The translations under genes were made by a program, and so were the position numbers. Source: JAAZMA01 sp036720245 (GTDB lineage Bacteria; Bacillota; Clostridia; Tissierellales; Tepidimicrobiaceae). Taken from it: a DNA stretch of 6,442 nucleotides. Shown here piece after piece: positions 1 through 4,991 of this stretch. The notes under the pieces are model-generated. The model was not told the DNA's origin and searched no databases. It worked only from the letters and a program-made list of their open reading frames with translations. Every line of letters begins with the position of its first letter. The first letter of the stretch is position 1. The DNA lies in NCBI GenBank assembly GCA_036720245.1, contig DAIMNI010000091.1:1-6442 (forward strand). Reading direction: 5' to 3'.

Positions 1-56
1 TCAATAGCCTTTACATTTTTATATTCTTTGTTGATATTCTCTAATTTTATATTCAC
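1..56 (-). CDS. ABC transporter ATP-binding protein, N-terminal fragment (cut by window edge)
   Basis: Only the first 18 codons are inside the window; the gene runs off the left edge. The start is GTG at 56-54, preceded by a strong GGAGGAT ribosome binding site at 64-70 with 9 nt between GGAGG and the start. The peptide reads MNIKLENINKEYKNVKAI. It has the first-strand pattern of ABC ATPases, in which a short strand, 'N(I/V)xKxY' and then 'A(I/V)(D/E)' precede the Walker A loop. No Walker motif is visible because the sequence ends too early, so the family call rests on the N-terminal pattern alone. A putative ECF-type promoter lies directly upstream, which would fit a stress-induced or antimicrobial-peptide exporter, but that is inference. 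Confidence is good that a gene starts here and moderate for ABC ATPase. Confidence 0.6.
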   Translation of the reverse strand, partial: MNIKLENINKEYKNVKAI

Positions 57-75
57 TTATATCATCCTCCACTAT

Positions 76-104
76 ATATTCGGAAAAAGGTAATAAAAGT
101 TACA
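76..104 (-). promoter_or_regulatory. Candidate ECF-sigma-type promoter for the ABC ATPase gene
   Basis: On the minus strand, TGTAAC (104-99) is followed after exactly 16 nt by CGAATAT (82-76). The TGxAAC...CGxA layout with this spacing resembles promoters read by ECF sigma factors of Firmicutes. The predicted start of transcription, near 70-75, would leave a very short leader containing just the GGAGG site at 66-70. No good sigma-A -35 is seen here. The assignment is by pattern only; no sigma factor gene is in the window. Confidence 0.35.
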
Positions 105-134
105 AAAAATATTTTTTATTTCCAAAATAAAAAA

Positions 135-297
135 AGCAAACATTAAGGATTGCCCGAAAGCACTGAAAAAGTACATATTCTGTCATTCTGAACGCAAGTG
201 AAGAATCTCTAAGTGGCAGAAAACCAAGATCCTTCGCTATGCTCAGGATGACATTGTAGGCCTTTTCAGCAGTCTCGGACTTCTACTAATGTTTGCT
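135..297. repeat. Long imperfect palindrome, dispersed intergenic repeat (TGTCATTCTGA type)
   Basis: This 163-nt element fills most of the gap between the thioesterase gene and the ABC ATPase gene. Outer arms AGCAAACATTA (135-145) and TAATGTTTGCT (287-297) are perfectly complementary over 11 bp. Inner arms at 181-208 and 227-253 pair imperfectly over about 27 bp around an 18-nt loop. Short matched blocks (CCGA, CTGAAAA, ACA) join the two pairs of arms, so the whole element can fold into one long hairpin. The inner arms (TGTCATTCTGA..., CAGGATGACA) match a type of intergenic repeat known from general experience to recur in many bacterial genomes. There is no open reading frame and no obvious target-site duplication. 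It may also act as a bidirectional transcription end for its neighbours. Copy number cannot be judged from one window. Confidence 0.75.
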
Positions 298-315
298 ACA
301 ACATCATAAATTATC

Positions 316-1068
316 TTATTTCTTCTCAATCTCTATTTGACTTTTAAAAATCAAATTATCCCTTTCATCAATTCCTTCCATATATAATATATTTGAATTA
401 ATTTGAGATTCATCCCTATAAATATTAATAGTATCTCCTGGCAAGGCTTCATTGCTATAGCTCATTTCAATAGATTTAACATCAAAGCCTTTATGTTCTT
501 CTAAAGTAAAGCTATCCATTATAAAATCCAAATATTTAGCATTATTTAAATGCCCATTAACATCAATATCGCTATATCTAACGGTTCTTTTATAGGCCAT
601 TTCTAATTCCCCTTTAGCTTTTAGATTACCTAGTTTGCAATCAATCGCCCTTTCTTCTATCACTGGAGGATAGCCTGTGAAAACTGATTTTGTTTTCCTT
701 AATTTTCTAGATTCTATATCTATTACAACCCAAGTAGAAACTGACTTTACTAATATATTCCCTTCACTATCCTTTATTAAAAAGTCCCTATCAAATCCTA
801 TTCTACCAGGTTCTTGTGGCCAAGTTTCCACAGTAATTATATCTTTCCATTTAGGATATTTAATAATATCTACTCTCATTCTAACTAATACCCATATAAC
901 TCCATATTGTTCATACAACACCTTCCTTCCCATCTTAAGATTTTCTGAATGAAGGTCCGCAATATCCTGAAAATATGTAAATAATGAGCTTAATTTCATA
1001 TTTCCTTTAAAATCCACATGATTTAAATTTACTTTATAATCTTTTTTATATAATGGTGTTGGTTTCAT
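316..1068 (-). CDS. Acyl-ACP thioesterase (FatA/FatB family)
   Basis: This cytoplasmic enzyme releases free fatty acids from acyl-acyl carrier protein and so ends fatty acid elongation. The 250-residue length fits the bacterial family, which carries two tandem hotdog folds. The first, at about residues 5-130, has the helix region 'NMKLSSLFTYFQDIADLHSE' at 23-42 and 'GVIWVLVRMRVDI' at 56-68. The second, at about 155-248, has 'YSDIDVNGHLNNAKYLDF' at 165-182. In that motif N171 and H173 match the N-x-H catalytic pair of plant FatB, with D167/D169 nearby as candidate acid. The ATG start is supported by a GGGGGAA ribosome binding site at 1074-1080, 5 nt upstream. The gene seems to be transcribed alone from a promoter at about 1101-1129. 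No fatty acid synthesis gene is adjacent, so its physiological role (membrane turnover or free fatty acid supply) is not shown by context. The family call is secure; the chain-length preference is unknown. Confidence 0.92.
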   Translation of the reverse strand: MKPTPLYKKDYKVNLNHVDFKGNMKLSSLFTYFQDIADLHSENLKMGRKVLYEQYGVIWVLVRMRVDIIKYPKWKDIITVETWPQEPGRIGFDRDFLIKDSEGNILVKSVSTWVVIDIESRKLRKTKSVFTGYPPVIEERAIDCKLGNLKAKGELEMAYKRTVRYSDIDVNGHLNNAKYLDFIMDSFTLEEHKGFDVKSIEMSYSNEALPGDTINIYRDESQINSNILYMEGIDERDNLIFKSQIEIEKK

Positions 1069-1100
1069 TTTACTTCCCCCTGTTCTTTTGTTCTATATTA

Positions 1101-1129
1101 ATTATAACAGTTAGATTGTTTTATATAAA
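1101..1129 (-). promoter_or_regulatory. Extended -10 promoter for the acyl-ACP thioesterase gene
   Basis: The minus strand reads TGTTATAAT (1109-1101), a perfect extended -10 (TGnTATAAT). A weak -35, TTTATA (1129-1124), lies 17 bp upstream with 4 of 6 consensus bases. A second, weaker candidate is TTGAGA (1147-1142) followed after 16 bp by TATAAA. Either would start transcription between the stop of the membrane protein gene and the thioesterase ribosome binding site. There is no clear terminator hairpin between these two genes, so read-through from upstream is also possible. Confidence 0.55.
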
Positions 1130-1171
1130 GACTTTTACTATTCTCAAACGTCCCTTTGCTATCTTTTATAT

Positions 1172-1624
1172 TTATCTTAGGCCTTTTAATCTTTTCCTAT
1201 ATCCAGCATAATATATTATTATCATTAGAATAAAAGAGATAACAGAAAGAATAGTCATACTAGTAAATGGAATAAAAAACAGTAATATTCTATCTATCCA
1301 CGAACTTACCCTCATCATAGGCAAGAAAAAGTATTGTGGAAAACTCCCAATAATATTAAGTAGAAACCTTCCTAAAATCAAACTTTGAAATAATGCTAGT
1401 GCAATACTAATAATAGAAAAGCAATTCCCTAATAAAATAGATTCTTTCATAGATTTTGCATAATCATAAGATTTGTATCCTACAAAATACCAATAAATGC
1501 AAAATAAAATACTAATAATAGAAAGTATTTTTCCATACCAGTCTAAATTATATATTGCTAGATCAATTAAGCGACCTATTATAAATGGTGATATTGAAAA
1601 AGCCAGTAGCTTTAATTTTTTCAT
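1172..1624 (-). CDS. Small integral membrane protein of unknown function
   Basis: I do not recognise this 150-residue protein. Hydrophobic stretches at about residues 6-24, 31-50, 61-84 and 113-141 suggest four membrane helices. A weaker hydrophobic region lies around 88-103. The C-terminus is basic (YRKRLKGLR), which would favour a cytoplasmic end by the positive-inside rule. No catalytic motif, cysteine pair or metal-binding cluster stands out. An in-frame ATG lies at 1639, but the GGGGGGT that follows it is the ribosome binding site for the ATG at 1624 (MKKLKLLAF), so the shorter start is chosen. The gene follows ribU but is separated from it by a terminator hairpin and a 22-bp perfect palindrome, so it is probably its own unit. 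Reality of the gene is likely; function is unknown. Confidence 0.7.
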   Translation of the reverse strand: MKKLKLLAFSISPFIIGRLIDLAIYNLDWYGKILSIISILFCIYWYFVGYKSYDYAKSMKESILLGNCFSIISIALALFQSLILGRFLLNIIGSFPQYFFLPMMRVSSWIDRILLFFIPFTSMTILSVISFILMIIIYYAGYRKRLKGLR

Positions 1625-1650
1625 TTTAATACCCCCCATAATTTTTATTT

Positions 1651-1672
1651 ACATTTATTATATAATAAATGT
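1651..1672. promoter_or_regulatory. Perfect 22-bp palindrome upstream of the membrane protein gene (possible operator)
   Basis: ACATTTATTAT at 1651-1661 is followed directly by its exact reverse complement ATAATAAATGT at 1662-1672, with no spacer. The site is 27 nt upstream of the chosen ATG and contains a TATAAT -10-like hexamer at its centre. No convincing -35 lies 16-18 bp upstream of it. A dimeric regulator covering its own -10 would give this arrangement. In AT-rich DNA part of the symmetry may be chance, but 11 matched pairs in a row is more than expected. Confidence 0.4.
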
Positions 1673-1706
1673 AGGTATTCTGGTAGTCTTTCATGTATAT
1701 TAATAA

Positions 1707-1732
1707 TGGCACTAGGATTTCTCCTAGTGCCA
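1707..1732 (-). terminator. Intrinsic terminator after ribU
   Basis: GGCACTAGGA (1708-1717) and TCCTAGTGCC (1722-1731) form a perfect 10-bp stem, 11 bp with the flanking T-A pair, closed by a 4-nt GAAA loop on the minus strand. It lies 6 nt beyond the ribU stop codon. The downstream tract on the minus strand (ATTATTAATA) is only moderately U-rich, so efficiency may be partial. Confidence 0.75.
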
Positions 1733-1738
1733 ATTTTC

Positions 1739-2344
1739 TTAGTTTTTAAGAATTGGTGATATTCTTTTGTATAGTAAAATTGTTAATAGACTTGATACTG
1801 CCCCCTTTAGAAGATTAAAGGGTACTACTGCATAGACAATTAATGTCTTTAAATCTACTACATATTTATTTACTGCCGTAGACATTTCTATTATAGTATC
1901 TAAAGGTAGTCCATAAGCTTTAGAGTAAAATGGTATCATTACATAATAATTTGCAATAGATATGGCTACAGTCATGGCTAAAACTCCTACTACTAATCCA
2001 ATTATGGCATTTTTAAAAGTCTTTTCCCTATAATATATAAGTCCTGCAACATAAGCAAATACACTACCTACTATGAAATTGGCGATTTCTCCTACTACTG
2101 CTGTATCAGTTCCTGCTACAAATAGCTTTAGTAAATTTTTAATTAGCTGAACCAAAACCCCCGCCATAGGTCCTAATGCAAAGGCCCCTATTAAAGATGG
2201 TACATCTGAGATGTCAAATTTTAAAAATGGTGGTGTGAACCATAGTGGAAAATCTAGAAGCATAAATACAAAGGCTATTACCGCAAGTATTGCAATTTTT
2301 GCCATGGTCTTAACAGTTAAATCCTCTTTTTTTAATGTGTACAT
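1739..2344 (-). CDS. ribU: Riboflavin ECF transporter substrate-binding component RibU
   Basis: RibU is the membrane S component that binds riboflavin and works with the shared energy-coupling module (EcfA, EcfA', EcfT), which is encoded elsewhere. The 201-residue length is typical. The signature region spans about residues 28-72: 'MLLDFPLWFTPPFLKFDISD', then 'VPSLIGAFALGPMAGV', then 'LIKNLLKL'. It matches the RibU pattern with a Pro-rich loop, D-x-S-D and K-N-L-L. Further hydrophobic helices lie at about 14-31, 50-70, 83-104, 112-136 and 166-192, and 'FNLLKG' at 176-181 is also family-typical. A TTG at 2347 is in frame, but the GGAGGG site at 2351-2356 is spaced 6 nt from the ATG at 2344 and only 3 nt from the TTG, so ATG is chosen. 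The upstream FMN riboswitch independently supports the substrate assignment. A Fur box and a consensus promoter precede the leader. Confidence 0.95.
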   Translation of the reverse strand: MYTLKKEDLTVKTMAKIAILAVIAFVFMLLDFPLWFTPPFLKFDISDVPSLIGAFALGPMAGVLVQLIKNLLKLFVAGTDTAVVGEIANFIVGSVFAYVAGLIYYREKTFKNAIIGLVVGVLAMTVAISIANYYVMIPFYSKAYGLPLDTIIEMSTAVNKYVVDLKTLIVYAVVPFNLLKGAVSSLLTILLYKRISPILKN

Positions 2345-2400
2345 CAAAATCCCTCCATATAATTATTTCTTTAGGGCTTATTGGAAGGTTAATATTTGTT

Positions 2401-2431
2401 AAAAAATTAACCCCGAAGTATTACCTCGGGG
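2401..2431 (-). terminator. Attenuator terminator of the FMN riboswitch
   Basis: On the minus strand CCCCGAGGT and ACTTCGGGG (positions 2431-2411) form a 9-bp stem, including one G-U pair, with a 3-nt loop. It is followed by TTAATTTTTT (2410-2401). It lies between the aptamer and the ribU start, so FMN binding would be expected to favour termination before the gene. I could not identify a convincing antiterminator strand. Confidence 0.85.
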
Positions 2432-2439
2432 CAAAATTA

Positions 2440-2466
2440 ACTTAATTATTGATAAACAAATTAAGT
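2440..2466 (-). other. AT-rich hairpin between riboswitch aptamer and terminator
   Basis: ACTTAATT (2440-2447) and AATTAAGT (2459-2466) are perfect 8-bp complements around an 11-nt loop. They lie just past the 3' strand of aptamer helix P1 and just before the terminator. The hairpin may be part of the expression platform as a spacer, pause hairpin or antiterminator component. It contains almost no G-C pairs, so it is weak, and its role is inference. Confidence 0.4.
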
Positions 2467-2469
2467 ATA

Positions 2470-2578
2470 ATCTTCTTCCATCCAGACTTTAACTGTCGGC
2501 TTTGGAATTTCACCAAATCAACCAAAATAGGCTAGCGGGCTATACCGCCGGTGAGGATTTGCACCTCGCCCTGAAGAT
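2470..2578 (-). ncRNA. FMN riboswitch (RFN element)
   Basis: Read on the minus strand, the segment carries the conserved RFN blocks in order. First is AGGGCGAGG with a GAGG/CCTC helix, then ACCGGCGGTA, GCCCGCTAGCC, GGTGAAATTCC (2514-2504), AAAGCCGACAGTTAAAGTC and TGGATGG. The closing helix P1 pairs ATCTTC (2578-2573) with GAAGAT (2475-2470). The match to the FMN aptamer consensus is nearly complete. It is followed by a strong terminator, so control is most likely by premature transcription termination when FMN is abundant. The downstream gene, ribU, is a standard target of this riboswitch class. Confidence 0.97.
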
Positions 2579-2596
2579 ATTTATTTAATTAATTAT

Positions 2597-2625
2597 ATTA
2601 TAATCTGAATTTACAATATTGTCAA
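2597..2625 (-). promoter_or_regulatory. Consensus sigma-A promoter of the riboswitch-ribU unit
   Basis: The minus strand has a perfect -35 TTGACA (2625-2620), a 17-bp spacer and a perfect -10 TATAAT (2602-2597). Transcription should start near 2590, about 12 nt before the first helix of the riboswitch aptamer. A fully consensus promoter implies high intrinsic activity, which fits repression by an upstream Fur site together with attenuation downstream. Confidence 0.88.
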
Positions 2626-2626
2626 A

Positions 2627-2641
2627 TGATAATGATTATCA
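2627..2641. promoter_or_regulatory. Fur box (perfect 7-1-7 inverted repeat) at the ribU promoter
   Basis: TGATAAT-G-ATTATCA is a perfect 7-1-7 inverted repeat, identical to the minimal Fur box described for Bacillus subtilis (TGATAATnATTATCA). PerR and Zur sites share the layout but differ in sequence; PerR prefers TTATAATnATTATAA. The box begins 1 bp upstream of the -35 hexamer, so a bound Fur dimer would be expected to block RNA polymerase. Iron control of ribU is inferred; the site itself is seen directly. Confidence 0.82.
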
Positions 2642-2667
2642 AATAAAGGGGACTGTCCCCTTTATTT
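2641..2667. terminator. Symmetric terminator/palindrome after the AcoX-type kinase gene
   Basis: AAATAAAGGGGAC (2641-2653), one T, then GTCCCCTTTATTT (2655-2667) form a perfect 13-1-13 inverted repeat starting 4 nt beyond the stop codon of the kinase gene. As RNA it gives a GC-rich stem with a 3-nt loop and a run of U-rich pairs (TTTATTT), so it can stop transcription in either direction. The GGGGACAGTCCCC core also resembles short dispersed palindromes seen in some clostridial genomes. The last base is shared with the Fur box. Confidence 0.75.
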
Positions 2668-2670
2668 GGG

Positions 2671-3783
2671 TTATAGTCCTTTCACCATATGGACTACTTC
2701 CTCAGTATAGGAGGTTCTAATTTTCATATAGCCGTTGAACATATTATTTACTTCTTCATCTCCTGTGTCTACTAATAGTGGTTTTCTGCCTAGGTCCATT
2801 AATTTTTTCTTTGTGGCTATTATTTGGATATTTTCTTTTCCAACTTTTCTAATGACATCGGCAGATAATTGTTGATTTCCTCTGCCTAGTATATAGCCTT
2901 GGCCTCCTATTACTGTTACGATAATTTTAGCTTTATTATCTCCTATACATTCTAAAATTTCTTTTTCATTTACATCAGAGGCTATTAGTTCTTTGTTTTT
3001 AATTATATCTATGCCAAGAAGTGTATTAGGTAATTCTAATTTTTCCATAATAGGCCTAGTAGTCGTACCGGAACCTATTATATAAAAAATATCTTTTTCC
3101 ATATTTTCTATTATCTTATCAGAAATACCATCTAAGGCTGCTTCTTCTCCTTCTATGCCTCCAGATTTTTGATTTTGCACTAATTCTGGCTCAAATGGAA
3201 CTTTCATATAGCCAAATAATTTGGTTACTACTTGCCCTTCTCTAAAGGCATCTTCGTCTATGTCCATGACCTCTACTTCTTTTATATTCAATAATTCCCC
3301 TTCTAAAAACTTAAGCACAACTTCCCCTGCAGCTTTTGGATGATTTGCATAAACACCAGAATGGATTTTTACTCCTGCTGGTATGCCAATTACGGGAATT
3401 TTATCTCCTACTACATTATAGATATTTCTTGCTGTACCATCTCCACCTGCAAATAATATTAATTCTACATTTTTATCTAACATTTCTGATACTGCTTTTT
3501 CAGTATCCTCAGAGCTAGTTTTAGCCTTTCTTTCTCCTAATACTTTTACTTCAAATCCAAGTTCTCTTGCTATATCTTCTCCCATATTGTTTGGATAGGT
3601 GTATATTTCTAATTTGTCTTTTACAGGAACTAATACTTCTAAGGCTTTTTTAGCCTTAATTGGCGCTTCAGGTTTGGCTCCTAATTCTAAAGCTTTTTCC
3701 AATACTTCTTCCCCATCTGTTCCTTTCAATCCCACCTTTCCACCCATACCAGCAATGGGATTTACTATAAATCCTAGTTTCAA
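2671..3783 (-). CDS. ATP-NAD kinase / AcoX-type kinase family protein
   Basis: This 370-residue cytoplasmic protein belongs to the ATP-NAD/AcoX kinase superfamily. The N-terminus 'MKLGFIVNPIAGMGGKVGLK' is typical of the AcoX-like branch. The diagnostic nucleotide-binding motif GGDGT is at residues 113-117 within 'LFAGGDGTARNIYNVV', followed by 'VIGIPAGVKIHSGVYA' at 131-146. The C-terminal half holds 'IGSGTTTRPIMEKL' at 236-249 and 'VIGGQGYILGRGNQQLS' at 291-307, both usual in this branch. The length exceeds that of ordinary NAD kinase (about 270-300), which also argues for the AcoX-like group. It starts with TTG at 3783, supported by an AGGGAGGT site at 3791-3798. The gene lies only 16 nt after the amidohydrolase stop and is probably the last gene of that operon. 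AcoX was named for acetoin clusters, but no acetoin dehydrogenase gene is present here, so the phosphorylated substrate is unknown. Confidence 0.85.
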   Translation of the reverse strand: MKLGFIVNPIAGMGGKVGLKGTDGEEVLEKALELGAKPEAPIKAKKALEVLVPVKDKLEIYTYPNNMGEDIARELGFEVKVLGERKAKTSSEDTEKAVSEMLDKNVELILFAGGDGTARNIYNVVGDKIPVIGIPAGVKIHSGVYANHPKAAGEVVLKFLEGELLNIKEVEVMDIDEDAFREGQVVTKLFGYMKVPFEPELVQNQKSGGIEGEEAALDGISDKIIENMEKDIFYIIGSGTTTRPIMEKLELPNTLLGIDIIKNKELIASDVNEKEILECIGDNKAKIIVTVIGGQGYILGRGNQQLSADVIRKVGKENIQIIATKKKLMDLGRKPLLVDTGDEEVNNMFNGYMKIRTSYTEEVVHMVKGL

Positions 3784-3799
3784 ATAAATTACCTCCCTA

Positions 3800-4960
3800 T
3801 TAAGCTTTATATACTACCTCCCCATTAATTATAGTTGCAATGGTCTTGCAATCTATATCTTTAATAGGATTGCCATCAAATATTACTATATCTGCGTCCT
3901 TTCCTATTTCTATACTACCCACTTTGTCATCAATCCCAACAATTTCCGCTGCATTTATAGTAATTGCCTTTAGAGCTTCCATTTCGTCTAATCCAGATTT
4001 AACAGCTAATCCTGCACATATTGGAAGATAGTGTAGTGGAATAACAGGGGAGTCTGTCATTATGGCTATTTTTACTCCAGCTTCATGGAGTATTTTTGGT
4101 GTTTCAAAGGTTAAATTTTTAAGTTCTATTTTAGATCTATTAGATAATGTAGGCCCTACTATAGCACCTTTGCCCTCTTCTCTTAAATAATCTGCTATTA
4201 AATGTCCTTCAGTACAATGGTCTAGTGTAATATCTACATCAAATTCTTTGGCAATTCTAAGAGCTGTAAATATATCATCAGCTCTGTGGGCATGAGCCTT
4301 TAGTGGAATTTCCTTTTTTAAGACTTTGAGCAATGCTTCCATTTTCATATCAAATTCTGGCATTTTAGATGGATCTTCTTTAGCCTGTTCTTTCTTTTCC
4401 ATATAGGCCCTTGCCTTAAATAGGGTTTCCCTTAGTATGGCAGCTGTAGCCATTCTAGTCATAGGGGACTTTTTTTGGGATTCATATACTCTTTTTGGAT
4501 TTTCTCCAAAGGCTATTTTCATAGCTACTGGCTCTTTTAAAATCATATCGTCTACTCTTTTGCCATAGGTTTTAAGTGCTACAAATGTTCCACCTATAAC
4601 ATTGGCAGAGCCTGGTCCTGTTACGGCTGTTGTTACTCCTCCCATATAGGCTTCTTCAAAGGCTAAATCCATAGGGTTTATAGCGTCAATGGCTCTTAAC
4701 TGTGGTGTAACAGGATCTATCATTTCATTTACATCAAGTCCTTCAAATCCCATGCCTTCCTCAAACATTCCAATATGGCAGTGGGCATCTATAAAACCAG
4801 GAAGTACCATTTTGCCTTCTGCATCAATTATTTCCGCATCTAATGGAGCTACTATATCTTTTCCTACTTCCTCAATTTTCCCATCTTTAATTAATATAGA
4901 ACCTCCTTCAATAATATCTCCTGCCATAGTAAATATATTACCATTTTTAATAAATAGCAT
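3800..4960 (-). CDS. Amidohydrolase family protein (imidazolonepropionase-like)
   Basis: This is a metal-dependent hydrolase of the amidohydrolase superfamily, 386 residues, cytoplasmic. It has the split beta-sandwich plus TIM-barrel layout: 'LFIKNGNIFTMAGDIIEGGS' at 2-21 and 'GSIEIGKDADIVIFDGNPIK' at 348-367 form the sandwich, with the barrel between. Metal ligands visible are the HxH of 'PGFIDAHCH' (H60, H62), 'HAHR' (H223, H225), 'LDHCTEGH' (H248, H253) and 'MTDSP' (D303). This resembles the COG1228 group, which includes imidazolonepropionase and Xaa-Pro/Xaa-Arg dipeptidase-like members. No histidine degradation gene is nearby, so hutI is not claimed. The ATG start is supported by AAGGAGGG at 4967-4974. 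It sits 31 nt after the histidine kinase gene and 16 nt before the AcoX-type kinase gene, so it is probably cotranscribed with both. The substrate is unknown. Confidence 0.85.
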   Translation of the reverse strand: MLFIKNGNIFTMAGDIIEGGSILIKDGKIEEVGKDIVAPLDAEIIDAEGKMVLPGFIDAHCHIGMFEEGMGFEGLDVNEMIDPVTPQLRAIDAINPMDLAFEEAYMGGVTTAVTGPGSANVIGGTFVALKTYGKRVDDMILKEPVAMKIAFGENPKRVYESQKKSPMTRMATAAILRETLFKARAYMEKKEQAKEDPSKMPEFDMKMEALLKVLKKEIPLKAHAHRADDIFTALRIAKEFDVDITLDHCTEGHLIADYLREEGKGAIVGPTLSNRSKIELKNLTFETPKILHEAGVKIAIMTDSPVIPLHYLPICAGLAVKSGLDEMEALKAITINAAEIVGIDDKVGSIEIGKDADIVIFDGNPIKDIDCKTIATIINGEVVYKA

Positions 4961-4991
4961 ATAAAGCCCTCCTTATGATTATTTCGCTTCT

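Noticed and set aside
135..297. CRISPR array or complete insertion sequence
   Set aside because: There are no regularly spaced direct repeats, no transposase frame and no clear target-site duplication; the structure is a nested inverted repeat only.
677..952. Plus-strand open frame of 91 codons opposite the thioesterase gene
   Set aside because: It lies wholly inside a well-supported gene on the other strand, has no ribosome binding site and gives a peptide with no recognisable family pattern.
1625..1639. Upstream ATG giving a 5-residue longer membrane protein (MGGIK...)
   Set aside because: The G-run coded by this extension is better explained as the ribosome binding site of the ATG at 1624, and no other site precedes 1639.
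1497..1703. Plus-strand open frame running through the membrane protein gene and its upstream region
   Set aside because: It crosses the palindrome and ribosome binding site of the minus-strand gene and shows no initiation signal of its own.
2387..2412. GGTTAAT/ATTAACC inverted repeat overlapping the attenuator U-tract as an antiterminator
   Set aside because: One arm lies downstream of the termination point, so it could not form in time to prevent termination; probably chance in AT-rich sequence.
2671..3783. Calling the AcoX-type kinase part of an acetoin catabolism cluster
   Set aside because: No acetoin dehydrogenase subunit genes are present; only the family name suggests acetoin.
3800..4960. 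Calling the amidohydrolase imidazolonepropionase (hutI)
   Set aside because: The family match is only at superfamily/COG1228 level and no hutH, hutU or formiminoglutamate gene is nearby.
4689..4964. Plus-strand open frame of 91 codons opposite the start of the amidohydrolase gene
   Set aside because: It is antisense to conserved coding sequence; its Ser/Ile/Pro-rich composition is what the reverse of a clostridial gene gives.
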